Shown here: piece after piece, positions 45,121 through 53,583 of the stretch
Layout of the letters: each line of letters begins with the position of its first letter
Numbering within the stretch: the first letter of the stretch is position 1
Source of the DNA: Acrocarpospora catenulata
GTDB lineage: Bacteria > Actinomycetota > Actinomycetes > Streptosporangiales > Streptosporangiaceae
Direction of reading: 5' to 3'
Assembly (NCBI RefSeq): GCF_018476525.1
Contig: NZ_JAHCST010000009.1
Coordinates: forward strand, 186,001-250,000
DNA length: 64,000 bases
Notes under the pieces: model-generated
What the model was told of the DNA's origin: nothing
The model's input: only the letters and a program-made list of their open reading frames with translations
Database searches by the model: none
Program-made: the position numbers and the translations under genes

Positions 45121-46399
45121 AGGAATCCATCAGATCGCGGACCCGGTCGGAGAAGAGGGCGGGCCCGATGGCGTCGGAATGGGCCAGACCTCGCGGCGTC
45201 AGCCGTACGCGGGCGGAGTCGTCCTCCACCCAGCCTCGCTCCGCGAACGCGTCGAGTGAGAAGTCCGCCAGCACATCGCTGCCGAAGCGCTCACGGTAGA
45301 CGGCACGATCGAGCCCGTCCGCCTGCAGCAGGGACTGGATGAGGTGACGGCGGCGCCGTTCGGCGTCGTCGAGCGCGAAACCGATGTTGGCGAAGGCGAA
45401 CTCGGCGCGCGGCAGCCCGACGAACTCGTCGATGATCGCGCGGACGTGTCGCACGCCCACGGCGTACTCGAAGGAGTAGTGCAGGCGCGAGGTGTACGAA
45501 CGGGCCCCGCAGCCGAGACCGACCATGCCGTCACGCTGGCAGGAGTACTCGGTGCCGGAGTCCGTGCCCGGTAGCCGGAACATCCGCATGGAGACCTGTT
45601 CGTAGCCGGCGGCCAGCAGGTGATCCCGGCCCTGGCCGTAGAGGCTGAGCCGCTGGTCGTCCCAGTCGCGGCCGTGCAGTCCCAGCCCGGTGAGCGGCCG
45701 GACGTACAGCGGGTAGAGGTAGATCTCCTCCGGACGCCAGGCGAGGGCGGCGTCGAGGGAGTGCCGCCAGGTCGTCGCTGTCTGACCGTCGATGCCATAG
45801 ATCAGATCGATGTTGAGCGTGGGGATCGCGGCCGCGCGGATGGCGGCCAGCGCGGTCTCGACGTCGGCGCGACGCTGCGGACGCAGGGCGGCCCTGGCCT
45901 CGGTGTCGACGAAACTCTGCACCCCGATCGAGACCCGCCTGGTGCCGCGGTCGGCGAGTACGGCCAGGCGATCCGGCGTGGCGGTGGCCGGGGAGGTCTC
46001 GATCCCCAGCGGGGTGGCCGAGAAGTCGACCCCCAGGGTCCGCTCGGCCAGGTCGAGCAGCCGGGCCAGCTCCGCCGCCTCCAGGTAGGTGGGCGTGCCG
46101 CCGCCGATGGCCGCGGCGGCGAACCGCGTCGCGGATGGCAGCGCCTGCCGCACGACGTCCGCCTGGCGCTGGAGCGCGTCGAGATAGGCGGCCACCAGCT
46201 CGGCAGGGGCGCCGGTCCTGGTGAACAGGTTGCAGAAGCCGCACCGCATCTCGCAGAAGGGCACGTGCAGGTAGAGGAACAGCGCGTCGGTACGCTCGTC
46301 CGCCCAGACCTCCCGCAGTGGCGGCCGGGGATCGAGCGGGCGGTAGGCCGTCTTGTGCGGATAGGCGTAGACGTAGCCTTCGTAAGGCCTCACGGCCAC
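45107..46399 (-). CDS. STM4012 family radical SAM protein (HemN-like)
   Basis: 430 residues from GTG 46399. It starts with RPYEGYVYAYPHKTAYRPL, a strong family signature, followed by the radical SAM motif CEMRCGFCNLF near residue 52 and the IGGGTPT motif of coproporphyrinogen dehydrogenase-like enzymes. The C-terminal HemN domain with LIYGIDGQT and the GLGCGARSYTSRLHYS stretch is also present. Despite HemN likeness it is part of a distinct operon, so heme synthesis is not implied. It overlaps its neighbours on both sides. Confidence 0.9.
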   Translation of the reverse strand: MAVRPYEGYVYAYPHKTAYRPLDPRPPLREVWADERTDALFLYLHVPFCEMRCGFCNLFTRTGAPAELVAAYLDALQRQADVVRQALPSATRFAAAAIGGGTPTYLEAAELARLLDLAERTLGVDFSATPLGIETSPATATPDRLAVLADRGTRRVSIGVQSFVDTEARAALRPQRRADVETALAAIRAAAIPTLNIDLIYGIDGQTATTWRHSLDAALAWRPEEIYLYPLYVRPLTGLGLHGRDWDDQRLSLYGQGRDHLLAAGYEQVSMRMFRLPGTDSGTEYSCQRDGMVGLGCGARSYTSRLHYSFEYAVGVRHVRAIIDEFVGLPRAEFAFANIGFALDDAERRRRHLIQSLLQADGLDRAVYRERFGSDVLADFSLDAFAERGWVEDDSARVRLTPRGLAHSDAIGPALFSDRVRDLMDSYDLR

Positions 46400-47196
46400 T
46401 CCCCCGGTTGCAGCACGAATTCGCCGTAGGGCACCGTCCAGACCACCTCGTGGCCGATCCGATGACCGACATATCCGCCTTCGCCGTAGGCGGTCCCGTG
46501 GTCGGAGCAGACGATGGCCAGGCAGGGCCGTCGCGCGGTCATCAGGGCGAAGAGGCGTCCGAGGTGGCGGTCGACGTACTCCAGGGCGGCGGCGTGCGTC
46601 TCGCGCGAGTCGCCGGACGCGCCGGGCAGGTAGAAGTGGTTCGGCTGGTGCAGCGCCGACACGTTGACGAGCAGGAACACCGGCTCCGCGCGGTCACGCA
46701 CCGCCCGCTCGGCACACGCCAGCTGCGCTTCGAAGGAGGTCGGCGAGGTGACGCCGAACGACGGCCGCCAGTGTGACTCGGCGAACAACGACGGCAGCGC
46801 CGTACCGAGCGGGGTCAGCTTGTTGAAGAAGCCGACGCCGCCGACGCACACCGTGTGGTAGCCCGCGCCGGCCAGCCCGCCCGGCAGGTCGGCGGCGTGG
46901 AAGACCCAGGTGCCCGCGGCGGTTGTCTCGCTGCCGGGGAAGGCGGCGGCGAACAGCCTGGGGTGCGGGCCGGGGCCGACCGGGGTGGGCAGGAATCCGG
47001 CCAGGATGGCCGCGTGCGCGGCGTAGGTGAAGCTGCCCGGCGAGTGCCGCCGTTCCCACGCGCCGCCCGGCAGCACGCTCGCGAGCGTGGGGAGCCTGCC
47101 CTGGTCGAGCAGTTCGGCCGCGACGTCGTAACGCAGGGTGTCGAGCGTGACCAGCAGCAGGTCGTGGGCGCCGATGATCTCGCCCATGTCCCTCAC
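46390..47196 (-). CDS. STM4013/SEN3800 family sulfatase-like hydrolase
   Basis: 268 residues from GTG 47196, overlapping the STM4014 stop by 4 nt; an ATG at 47187 is an alternative. LLLVTLDTLRYDV near the start and the C-terminal AIVCSDHGTAYGEGGYVGHRIGHE are the metal-binding motifs of the alkaline-phosphatase/sulfatase superfamily. The usual sulfatase CxPxR formylglycine motif is not seen, so a phosphoester or phosphonate-type hydrolase or a transferase role is likelier. It is much shorter than a typical sulfatase. It is part of the STM4011-STM4015 set. Confidence 0.87.
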   Translation of the reverse strand: MRDMGEIIGAHDLLLVTLDTLRYDVAAELLDQGRLPTLASVLPGGAWERRHSPGSFTYAAHAAILAGFLPTPVGPGPHPRLFAAAFPGSETTAAGTWVFHAADLPGGLAGAGYHTVCVGGVGFFNKLTPLGTALPSLFAESHWRPSFGVTSPTSFEAQLACAERAVRDRAEPVFLLVNVSALHQPNHFYLPGASGDSRETHAAALEYVDRHLGRLFALMTARRPCLAIVCSDHGTAYGEGGYVGHRIGHEVVWTVPYGEFVLQPGEWP

Positions 47197-48302
47197 GCCG
47201 CGCTCCGGGAGGCGAGGATGTGGGCCACCTGCGCGTGGTAGCTGTCCAGGCCGCCGGCTCCGCTCTCGGGCAGGCCGGGGAGCCGGGGCAGCAGGTCACC
47301 GAAGGCGTTCACCTCGGCCACGGCGAAACGGTCCCAGCCGATGCCCACCATCAGGTCGACTCCGACCATGCCGGAACCGGGAAAACACGCGGCGGCCCGC
47401 GCGCAGATCCGCATGGCCTGCTCCCATCGGGCCGCCCCGAGCCGGGCGCGGACCTGGTCGAGATCGCCGCGGGTGCCGCCCAGGTGCAGGTTGGTCATCG
47501 GCTTGCGACTGGCACGCACGACGGCATGCGTGGGCCGCCCGCCGATCACCACGACGCGCAGATCGAACACGTGCCCGTCCGACGACGCTTTGGGGAACCA
47601 TCGCTCCACGTGCAGCCCGTCGGGCGCGAGCGCATCGACGATCGCGGCTATGTCGGCTTCGTCGGTGTAGGTGGGTACGCGAAGCGAGTTGTGGAGTTCG
47701 ACGACTCCCGGCCGAGGGCGGATGAGGTCGACGGAACTGACCGCGTGGAGCTGCGAACCCCGGGTCTGGAGCGCCACGATCCCGGCGGCGGACGAACCGT
47801 GGGCCGACTTGACGAACACCCGGTTCCAGCCCGCTCGCGCCATGAGCTCGCGCAGGTGGGAGTAGCCGGTGACTTCCTCAGGCAGCGCGGAGGGCACGGG
47901 CACGCCCGCGGCCAGCAGGCGGGCGTGGCAGCGCCGCTTGTCGAACATCACGGCGATCTCCTCGACGTCGCCGAGCAGCCGCGCGCCGGGCGCCCGCGCC
48001 ACCGCTCGGCGGACACGCTCAAGGCCCCGCACGAACGCGGCGTGCCAGGACGCGCCGCCGCCGACCCGGGTGGGCGAGCCGGGGCCGCGCAGCAACGCGT
48101 CGGCCTCGGCATCCTCCCCAGGTGAGTCGACTCGGACCAGGGCACGCTCGGGGATCCGGATCTCGGCCCCGGCCAGCACGTCGCGCCAGGCGACGACGGA
48201 AGGTTCTGCCAGGCCGTGCGCCCTTAGAGCCGATGCGAACATGGACACCCTCCGGTCTCCCGGCGTGCCGACGACCACGAACGCGGGTGTCGCCCCGAGC
48301 AT
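47193..48302 (-). CDS. STM4014 family protein, ATP-grasp-like
   Basis: 369 residues from ATG 48302, two nt after the LRR gene's stop; the frame continues open further upstream as a shadow. Features of an ATP-grasp ligase are visible: VFVKSAHGSSAAGIVALQ (P-loop-like lysine/glycine stretch) near residue 180, LRVVVIGGRPTHAVVRAS and a C-terminal FAVAEVNAFGDLLPRLP with the metal-binding E-x-N. The N-terminal part VVVGTPGDRRVSMFASALRAHG is a Rossmann-like pre-ATP-grasp domain. It would join an acid to an amine or thiol using ATP. Substrate unknown. Confidence 0.85.
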   Translation of the reverse strand: MLGATPAFVVVGTPGDRRVSMFASALRAHGLAEPSVVAWRDVLAGAEIRIPERALVRVDSPGEDAEADALLRGPGSPTRVGGGASWHAAFVRGLERVRRAVARAPGARLLGDVEEIAVMFDKRRCHARLLAAGVPVPSALPEEVTGYSHLRELMARAGWNRVFVKSAHGSSAAGIVALQTRGSQLHAVSSVDLIRPRPGVVELHNSLRVPTYTDEADIAAIVDALAPDGLHVERWFPKASSDGHVFDLRVVVIGGRPTHAVVRASRKPMTNLHLGGTRGDLDQVRARLGAARWEQAMRICARAAACFPGSGMVGVDLMVGIGWDRFAVAEVNAFGDLLPRLPGLPESGAGGLDSYHAQVAHILASRSAA

Positions 48303-48304
48303 GG

Positions 48305-49225
48305 TCACTCGGACACCTCGATGAAGCGCCAGGTGTCCTCGGCGTCCTGCCGGTCGGACAGGTCGACCTCGACGCCGGGGAGCGTGTCCAGGATCTTCGC
48401 GGCCATCTCCTCGCTGAGGAAGTGATGACGCAGGTTGAGGTGCTTGAGGTGGGTGAGCGGCTGGCCGGACAGCAGCGCCTCGGCGCCCTCGTCGGTCAGG
48501 GAGCCCATGGACAGGTCGAGCGACTCCAGCCGGGCCACGATGGGCGCGGTGGCGACGGCGGCGGCCACCTCGTCCTGCCGCGCGCTGTCCTGCAGGCCCA
48601 GGCGGGTCAGCGCGGGCAGGCCGCCGCCCGCGAGGATCGCCGCCCAGTCGCCCGGCCCGGAGTCGCCCTGGTATTCCTCCGTGCCGAGCCACAGCTCCAG
48701 GTCGCGGAGCGCGGGCAGCGTGGACGCGCCGATCGCGCGGACCACCGCGGCAGGCAACCCGCCGGACTCGAAACGGAGGGTCTCCAGCGAGGTGTGTTCG
48801 ACGGGATGGAGTTCGAGCCCGTCACTACCGCGCACGTCGAGCCTCTTCAGCCGGGGATAGGCGGTCAGGAGGGGCGTCACGTCGGCCTGCCCGATCCAGG
48901 AGATCTCTGACTCCTCGCTGACATAGTCCCCCAGAAAGATCGCCTCCAGCGCGGGGAGCCGGGACGCGGCCTCGACAAGCAGCCGGACCGGCACATCGGC
49001 CCGTTGATTCTCGTGCGCCCACCCCCACGTGCCCACGACGAGCGCCCGCACGACATCGCAGTCAACCTCGTCGAACAACTGCCGAAAGCTGTCGTCGATG
49101 GGATCCGCGCCCTCGTAGGGATCCCCGAAGACCCGCCAGGCGACCTGCGAGGCGGACGCGGCGCCTGCTCCACCGATGTACTGAACGGGAAGACCGTGGA
49201 ACTCGGTGAGATGCGCGTGGATCAC
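48305..49225 (-). CDS. STM4015 family leucine-rich-repeat protein
   Basis: 306 residues from GTG 49225. The middle and C-terminal parts hold about six leucine-rich repeats of the LPALRDLELWLG / LPALTRLGLQ / LTHLKHLNLR type, and the N-terminal IHAHLTEFHGLPVQYI is the family start. It is the first gene of the STM4015-STM4014-STM4013-STM4012-STM4011 operon. LRR domains usually bind other proteins, so it may present or recognise the substrate of the four enzymes. No signal peptide is seen. Confidence 0.87.
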   Translation of the reverse strand: MIHAHLTEFHGLPVQYIGGAGAASASQVAWRVFGDPYEGADPIDDSFRQLFDEVDCDVVRALVVGTWGWAHENQRADVPVRLLVEAASRLPALEAIFLGDYVSEESEISWIGQADVTPLLTAYPRLKRLDVRGSDGLELHPVEHTSLETLRFESGGLPAAVVRAIGASTLPALRDLELWLGTEEYQGDSGPGDWAAILAGGGLPALTRLGLQDSARQDEVAAAVATAPIVARLESLDLSMGSLTDEGAEALLSGQPLTHLKHLNLRHHFLSEEMAAKILDTLPGVEVDLSDRQDAEDTWRFIEVSE

Positions 49226-49328
49226 AGGAACTCCTCAACGAAGACGGGGGAGTCAAGTTCTAGCAGCAGTCACCGACAAACCGCGGATCGTCGCCGCGGC
49301 AAAAAGCGCTGACCTGCGACATGTGGAG

Positions 49329-50300
49329 CTAGGACCGGAGGGCCGGTCCCCCGGCCATCGCCGCCAGGCGGCGGGCGAGCCGGGCGACGGCCTCGCGTAG
49401 TTCCGGAGGGTCCAGTACCTCCGCCTCGAAGCCCAGCCCGGCCACGCGTACGGCGAGCCAGTTCAGGTCGTCACCGCCGACGACGAGCACGCACCACCCG
49501 TCGCGGTCGTCCTCGACGCGCCCGATCTGGGGTGGCACCAGCTCCCGGACCCGGTCGGGCCGGGCGTGCACCCGTACCCGGGCGAGGTACCGGTACGGCG
49601 CCTCGGTCACGGAACGCTGCACGTAGGCGACCGGGTCCGGATGCTCTCTCACCCGGAAGCGCCAGGTCGTCGGCACCACCTCGCGCATCCGGTCCAGCCG
49701 GAAGGTGCGCCAGTCGTCGCGGTCGACGTCCCAGGCCATCAGGTACCAGCGGCGGCCGGTGGCGACCATCCGCACCGGCTCGACCGTGCGCTCGCGGTCC
49801 GCACCGCCGCGGGCGGCGTACCGGAACCGCACCCGTACGGCGTCGCGGCAGGCCCGCGCGAGCGTCACCAGCAGCTCCGCGTCGATCTCGACCCCGGGGC
49901 TGACGAGGGTCTCGGTGGCGCCGTACACCGCCCGCACCTCGCCGCGCAGCCGGGGCGGCATCACCTGGTCGAGCTTGGCGAGCGCGCGCAGCGCCGCCTC
50001 GCCCGCACCGGCGACCGTGCCTCCCGACGCCAGCCGCAGGGACACCGCCGTCGCGATCGCCTCCTCGTCGTCGAGGAGCAGCGGCGGCAGCCGGGTGCCC
50101 GCGCCGAGCTGGTAGCCGCCGCCGACGCCCGCCGTCGCGTGTACGGGGTAGCCGAGCGTGCGCAGCCGTTCCACGTCGCGGCGCACCGAGCGGTCGGTGA
50201 CCCCCAGTTCGGCGGCGAGTTCGGCGGCGGTCCAGGATGCCCGGTGCTGCAGCAGCGCCAGCAACCGCAGTACCCGCTCGGTTGTCGCCTCGACGGTCAC
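49329..50300 (-). CDS. YafY/WYL-domain transcriptional regulator
   Basis: 323 residues from GTG 50300. An N-terminal winged-helix domain (TAAELAAELGVTDRSVRRDVERLRTLGYPV, described here as the HTH_11 pattern) spans residues 5-60, and the WYL domain follows at about 140-215 with RWYLMAWDVDRDDWRTFRLDRM. The C-terminal 90 residues are the WCX extension. It is divergent from a VOC-protein gene and probably regulates it or itself; WYL regulators often sense small ligands. Confidence 0.9.
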   Translation of the reverse strand: MTVEATTERVLRLLALLQHRASWTAAELAAELGVTDRSVRRDVERLRTLGYPVHATAGVGGGYQLGAGTRLPPLLLDDEEAIATAVSLRLASGGTVAGAGEAALRALAKLDQVMPPRLRGEVRAVYGATETLVSPGVEIDAELLVTLARACRDAVRVRFRYAARGGADRERTVEPVRMVATGRRWYLMAWDVDRDDWRTFRLDRMREVVPTTWRFRVREHPDPVAYVQRSVTEAPYRYLARVRVHARPDRVRELVPPQIGRVEDDRDGWCVLVVGGDDLNWLAVRVAGLGFEAEVLDPPELREAVARLARRLAAMAGGPALRS

Positions 50301-50422
50301 CCGCCCATCGTTTCACGAATCACGGAACGATCCTGTCCGCAATATCTGGCAGGCTGCAACCATGATCAAACACGTCCTCCTCCGCGACATCCACCAGCAG
50401 ACCCGGCCGGAGGTGAGCTGAG

Positions 50423-50860
50423 ATGGCCCGCGACGTACAGATCACCTTCGACTGCGCCGACCCGGCCGGGTTGGCGGCGTTCTGGGCCGAGGCCCTCGGC
50501 TACCGGCTGCAAGACCCGCCCGCGGGCTTCGCGTCGTGGGAGCAGGCCCTGGAGGCGATGGGCGTGCCGCCCGAGAGACGCAACGACGCCTCGGCGGTGG
50601 TCGATCCCGAGGGCTCGGGGCCGCGGCTGTTCTTCCAGCGCGTTCCGGAAGGCAAGCAGGTCAAGAACCGCGTGCACCTCGATGTGCGGGCCGCCCCGGG
50701 GCTCGCGGGCGACGCGCGGATGGCGGCTCTGGAGGCGGAGGCCGAGCGGCTCATCGCCCACGGCGCCACCCGGCTCCAGCGTCATGAGCCCGCTCCCCCG
50801 CTCGGCGCCGGGCACATCGTGATGGCCGATCCCGAGGGCAACGAGTTCTGTCTTGACTGA
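50423..50860 (+). CDS. VOC family protein (glyoxalase-like)
   Basis: 145 residues from ATG 50423, after GGAGGTGAG. It starts DVQITFDCADPAGLAAFWAEALGY and ends with HIVMADPEGNEFCLD, the standard signature of the actinobacterial glyoxalase-like VOC subfamily. The metal pattern is not complete, so binding rather than catalysis is possible. A 19-codon open frame (50362-50421) directly upstream ends one base before this start and was not called. It is divergent from the WYL regulator. Confidence 0.88.
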   Translation: MARDVQITFDCADPAGLAAFWAEALGYRLQDPPAGFASWEQALEAMGVPPERRNDASAVVDPEGSGPRLFFQRVPEGKQVKNRVHLDVRAAPGLAGDARMAALEAEAERLIAHGATRLQRHEPAPPLGAGHIVMADPEGNEFCLD

Positions 50861-50927
50861 TCAGCCGCACGACGAGGCTGGGCCCACACGTGCTCGTCAG
50901 CGCCGGGGGGGCTCCTACCATACGCGC

Positions 50928-51833
50928 ATGACCTCCCACGGATTCACGCTCACCGCCAAGGGCCCGTTCGAATTCGGTGCCTCGCTCCGCTTCGTGGAGG
51001 ACTGGCCCGCCACCAGTGCGCTGCCCTCCAACGGGCGGGCGCTGCGCTTCGCCTACTGCGCGGAGTCCGACTGGCTGCCGATCGGCGTGACCGTGACGGC
51101 CGCGCCGGGCGGAGTGGCGGTCGCGCCGACGCGGGCCGCGGGGCCGGGGATCCGGGGCGAGGTGGCTCGAATCCTCTCCCTCGACGTGGACGGCACGGGC
51201 TTCGCCGAACTCGGCGAAGCCGACCCCGTGCTCGGTGACCTGCAACGCCGCAGTCCCGGCCTGCGGCCGGTGTGCTTCTGGAGCCCGTGGGAGGCGGCGT
51301 GCTGGGCGGTGATCGTGCAGCGCTCGTCGATGCTAATCGCCTCCCGGATCAAGCAGCGCATCGCGGAGCGGTACGGCGCGCGGGTCACCGTGGACGGGCA
51401 GTCGTTCGCGGCGTTCCCGCCGCCGGTGACGCTGCTGGAGGCCGACGGTCTCGGCCTGCCCGCGCAGAAGGAGGAATGGCTGCGCGGACTGGCCCGCGCG
51501 GCACTGGATGGAGTGCTCACCACCGAGCACCTGCGCTCGGTCGGCCCGGAGGAGGCTCTGGCCGAACTACGGACACTGACCGGCGTGGGGCCGTTCTCCG
51601 CGGGCCTGATCCTGATCCGCGGAGCGGGGGCGCCGGACGCTTTTCCGGGCGACGAGCCGCGCCTGTTCGCCATCCTGCGCGAGGCGTACGGCCTCCCGGA
51701 GGACGCGCCACCGTCCGCGTACCGGAAACTGGCCGAGACGTGGCGGCCCTATCGGTCCTGGGCCTCCTTCCTGTTCCGGGCCTCGACCTACGGCGCCATG
51801 GACGATCAAGATCTCAAGGCACGCCGAGCCTGA
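50928..51833 (+). CDS. DNA-3-methyladenine glycosylase II (AlkA) family protein
   Basis: 301 residues from ATG 50928. The helix-hairpin-helix segment LRTLTGVGPFSAGLILIRG is near residue 215, and the aspartate in DAFPGDEPRL downstream corresponds to the catalytic Asp of AlkA. The N-terminal 100 residues form the TBP-like beta domain seen in AlkA. It removes alkylated bases in base excision repair; exact substrate range is unknown. It converges on the DUF47 gene with a 3-nt gap. Confidence 0.85.
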   Translation: MTSHGFTLTAKGPFEFGASLRFVEDWPATSALPSNGRALRFAYCAESDWLPIGVTVTAAPGGVAVAPTRAAGPGIRGEVARILSLDVDGTGFAELGEADPVLGDLQRRSPGLRPVCFWSPWEAACWAVIVQRSSMLIASRIKQRIAERYGARVTVDGQSFAAFPPPVTLLEADGLGLPAQKEEWLRGLARAALDGVLTTEHLRSVGPEEALAELRTLTGVGPFSAGLILIRGAGAPDAFPGDEPRLFAILREAYGLPEDAPPSAYRKLAETWRPYRSWASFLFRASTYGAMDDQDLKARRA

Positions 51834-51836
51834 CCG

Positions 51837-52469
51837 TCACCGCTTCATCGCGCCGTCGGCGATGGCGTCGGCGGCGTCGCTGATCGCGGTGCCGACGATC
51901 TCCAGGCGGCGGACCAGCTCCCGCTCCCGCAGGGCCTCGGAGGTGATCTCCGAGGCCAGGATCCGGGCGATCTCGTACTGGTACATGCGCCGGATGGTCC
52001 CGCCGACCTTCTTGGCCTCCAGGGCGTCATGGCCGGTGGCGGAGGAGCTAGCGGCCAGGTCGAGCACGGACTTCTCCAGGGCGTCGATCCCGACGATGAC
52101 CTGATCGAGCATGGGCGCGAACCGCTGGCGGCCGCGCACCCGGTACAGGTGGGACTCGCGGACGAAGTCGCGTAACGAGTCCAGGATGTCGTCGATCGAG
52201 CGGGACAGCCGGAAGAGGTCCTCGCGGTCGATCGGCGTGACCAGCGCGCCGGACAGTTCGGCGATCAGCCTGGCGCGGTAGGTGTCGCCGCGGTGCTCGA
52301 TCGCGCGCATCGTCTCGTGTGCCTTGGTCCTGCCGATCTCACCGCCGATCATGGCCATCGCCAGCCACGCGCCCTCCTTGGTCGCCTCCAGCTGGCCGAT
52401 CAACGCCTCCGCCAGCGCGCCGTCCATCCGCCCGCGCATCATGCCCGAGACCCGTCTGAGCCACCTCAC
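51837..52469 (-). CDS. DUF47/PhoU-like phosphate transport accessory protein
   Basis: 210 residues from GTG 52469, overlapping the transporter stop by 4 nt. Helical throughout, with EHRGDTYRARLIAELSGALVTPIDREDLFRLSRSIDDILDSLRDFV, the core DUF47 pattern (E/H and D/E clusters that bind metal in PhoU-like bundles). DUF47 proteins (Pit accessory protein) are coded with PiT transporters and support or gate them. It forms an operon with the PiT gene. Confidence 0.9.
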   Translation of the reverse strand: MRWLRRVSGMMRGRMDGALAEALIGQLEATKEGAWLAMAMIGGEIGRTKAHETMRAIEHRGDTYRARLIAELSGALVTPIDREDLFRLSRSIDDILDSLRDFVRESHLYRVRGRQRFAPMLDQVIVGIDALEKSVLDLAASSSATGHDALEAKKVGGTIRRMYQYEIARILASEITSEALRERELVRRLEIVGTAISDAADAIADGAMKR

Positions 52470-53401
52470 GCGATCACCCCCTTGACCACCAGCGCCGACA
52501 CCAGTCCCAGCAGTCCGCTGACCGGCAGGGTCAGCGTCCAGGCCAGGACGATCTTCGTGGTCGCCGCCCAGCGGACCCGCCGTACGCTCTCGGCCACGCC
52601 CGCCCCGACGAGGCCGCCCGCGATGGCCTGCGTCATGCTGACCGGCGTGCCGACCGCGGCGCAGCCGATCACCGAGAGGCTGCTGCCCATCTCGGCCGCC
52701 ACCGCGTGGATCGGCCGCGCCGCCAGCAGTTCCCTGGCGAAGGTACGGCCCGCGCGGGGCAGCCCGTACACCGCGCCGATCCCGAACAGCACCGCGATCA
52801 GCAGGCAGAGCAGGGGCGGCGCCCCGGTCACGCCCAGCCCGATGACGAACACCGCCAGCATCTTCTGCCCGTCGTTGGCCGCGTAGGCCAGGCACTGCAG
52901 GGCGAACCCGCCCCAGTGCAGGCGCGGCAGGTGCACGGCGTCGGCCAGCCGGGCCACCAGCCGGCTCGCGACCACCGCCATCGCGCCGCCGACGAAGGGC
53001 GCCGCGACCCCGGCCGCGAGCACCAGCAGCACACCACCCGGCGAGACCGGCAGGCCCCAGCCGGTGGCGGCCCCGGTGATCCCGCCGACCACGGCCAGCG
53101 TCAGGCTGGTGGGCAGGCCGCGGCGGCTCAGCGTCCAGACCACGGTGAGGGCGGACACGACCGCGACGGCCATCGCCATCTGCCCGGCCGGGCCCGGCAG
53201 CGACGCGAGGCGGGTGGTGAAGGTGACAGCGACCTGGGAGCTCACCAGCGGTACGACCGCGACCGTGGCCATCAGCGCGAGCAGGCCCGCCACCGGGCGC
53301 ACGCCGGGCACTTTCAGCCCGGTGCCGAGCAGGGCGCCGCCGTCGTTGACCCCTGAGACGAGCGCGAAGATGCCCGCGAGCACTGCCAGTCCGGCCTGCA
53401 A
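52466..53401 (-). CDS. PiT family inorganic phosphate transporter
   Basis: 311 residues from TTG 53401, the first start in frame, with GGAGG twelve bases upstream. Duplicated PiT signatures are GVNDGG in the first helix and AANDGQ in the middle; about ten membrane helices are visible and TPVSMTQAIAGGLVGAG is the second-half repeat. It is somewhat short for the family, whose members usually have 330-420 residues. It is a metal-phosphate/proton symporter. PHO boxes 90-180 bp upstream indicate PhoP control. Confidence 0.9.
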   Translation of the reverse strand: MQAGLAVLAGIFALVSGVNDGGALLGTGLKVPGVRPVAGLLALMATVAVVPLVSSQVAVTFTTRLASLPGPAGQMAMAVAVVSALTVVWTLSRRGLPTSLTLAVVGGITGAATGWGLPVSPGGVLLVLAAGVAAPFVGGAMAVVASRLVARLADAVHLPRLHWGGFALQCLAYAANDGQKMLAVFVIGLGVTGAPPLLCLLIAVLFGIGAVYGLPRAGRTFARELLAARPIHAVAAEMGSSLSVIGCAAVGTPVSMTQAIAGGLVGAGVAESVRRVRWAATTKIVLAWTLTLPVSGLLGLVSALVVKGVIA

Positions 53402-53425
53402 CGGCTTTCAGCACCTCCAACGAAA

Positions 53426-53450
53426 TATTCCTACTAGTTTACTAGGAATA
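53426..53450. promoter_or_regulatory. Inverted repeat TATTCCTA-N9-TAGGAATA upstream of the PiT gene
   Basis: Perfect 8-bp arms with a 9-nt A+T-rich spacer, 24 bp before the TTG start. It overlaps the place where the leader and the -10 region should be and may be an operator or a leader hairpin. Confidence 0.45.
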
Positions 53451-53492
53451 GCGCCGCCTGTTCCTCGGGAACCCGCTCCCCAGCGCCAGATC

Positions 53493-53514
53493 GTTCACCC
53501 TCTGTTCACCTTTG
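53493..53514. promoter_or_regulatory. PHO box (PhoP binding site), two 11-bp direct repeats
   Basis: GTTCACCCTCT followed at once by GTTCACCTTTG: two direct repeats of the GTTCACC unit at 11-bp spacing, as known for PhoP sites of Streptomyces and relatives. It lies 92 bp upstream of the PiT start. Confidence 0.78.
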
Positions 53515-53558
53515 AGGTTGCAGCGCCTGGTCAACCCTATGACAAACCTTGGCGGTTC

Positions 53559-53580
53559 GTTCACCTGTTGTTCACTCTGA
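53559..53580. promoter_or_regulatory. Second PHO box, two 11-bp direct repeats
   Basis: GTTCACCTGTT followed by GTTCACTCTGA, the same repeat type in the same orientation, 45 bp beyond the first box and 3 bp before the stop codon of the ABC exporter gene. Two boxes suggest cooperative PhoP binding at the PiT promoter under phosphate limitation. Confidence 0.75.
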
Positions 53581-53583
53581 CCG

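Noticed and set aside
45107-46399. Heme biosynthesis HemN call
   Set aside because: Although HemN-like, the start signature and the operon identify the STM4012 family, whose role is separate and unknown.
50362-50421. A 19-codon frame ending one base before the VOC start
   Set aside because: Too short to judge; its start resembles the beginning of a stress-response A/B barrel protein but nothing more follows. It could be a leader or remnant.
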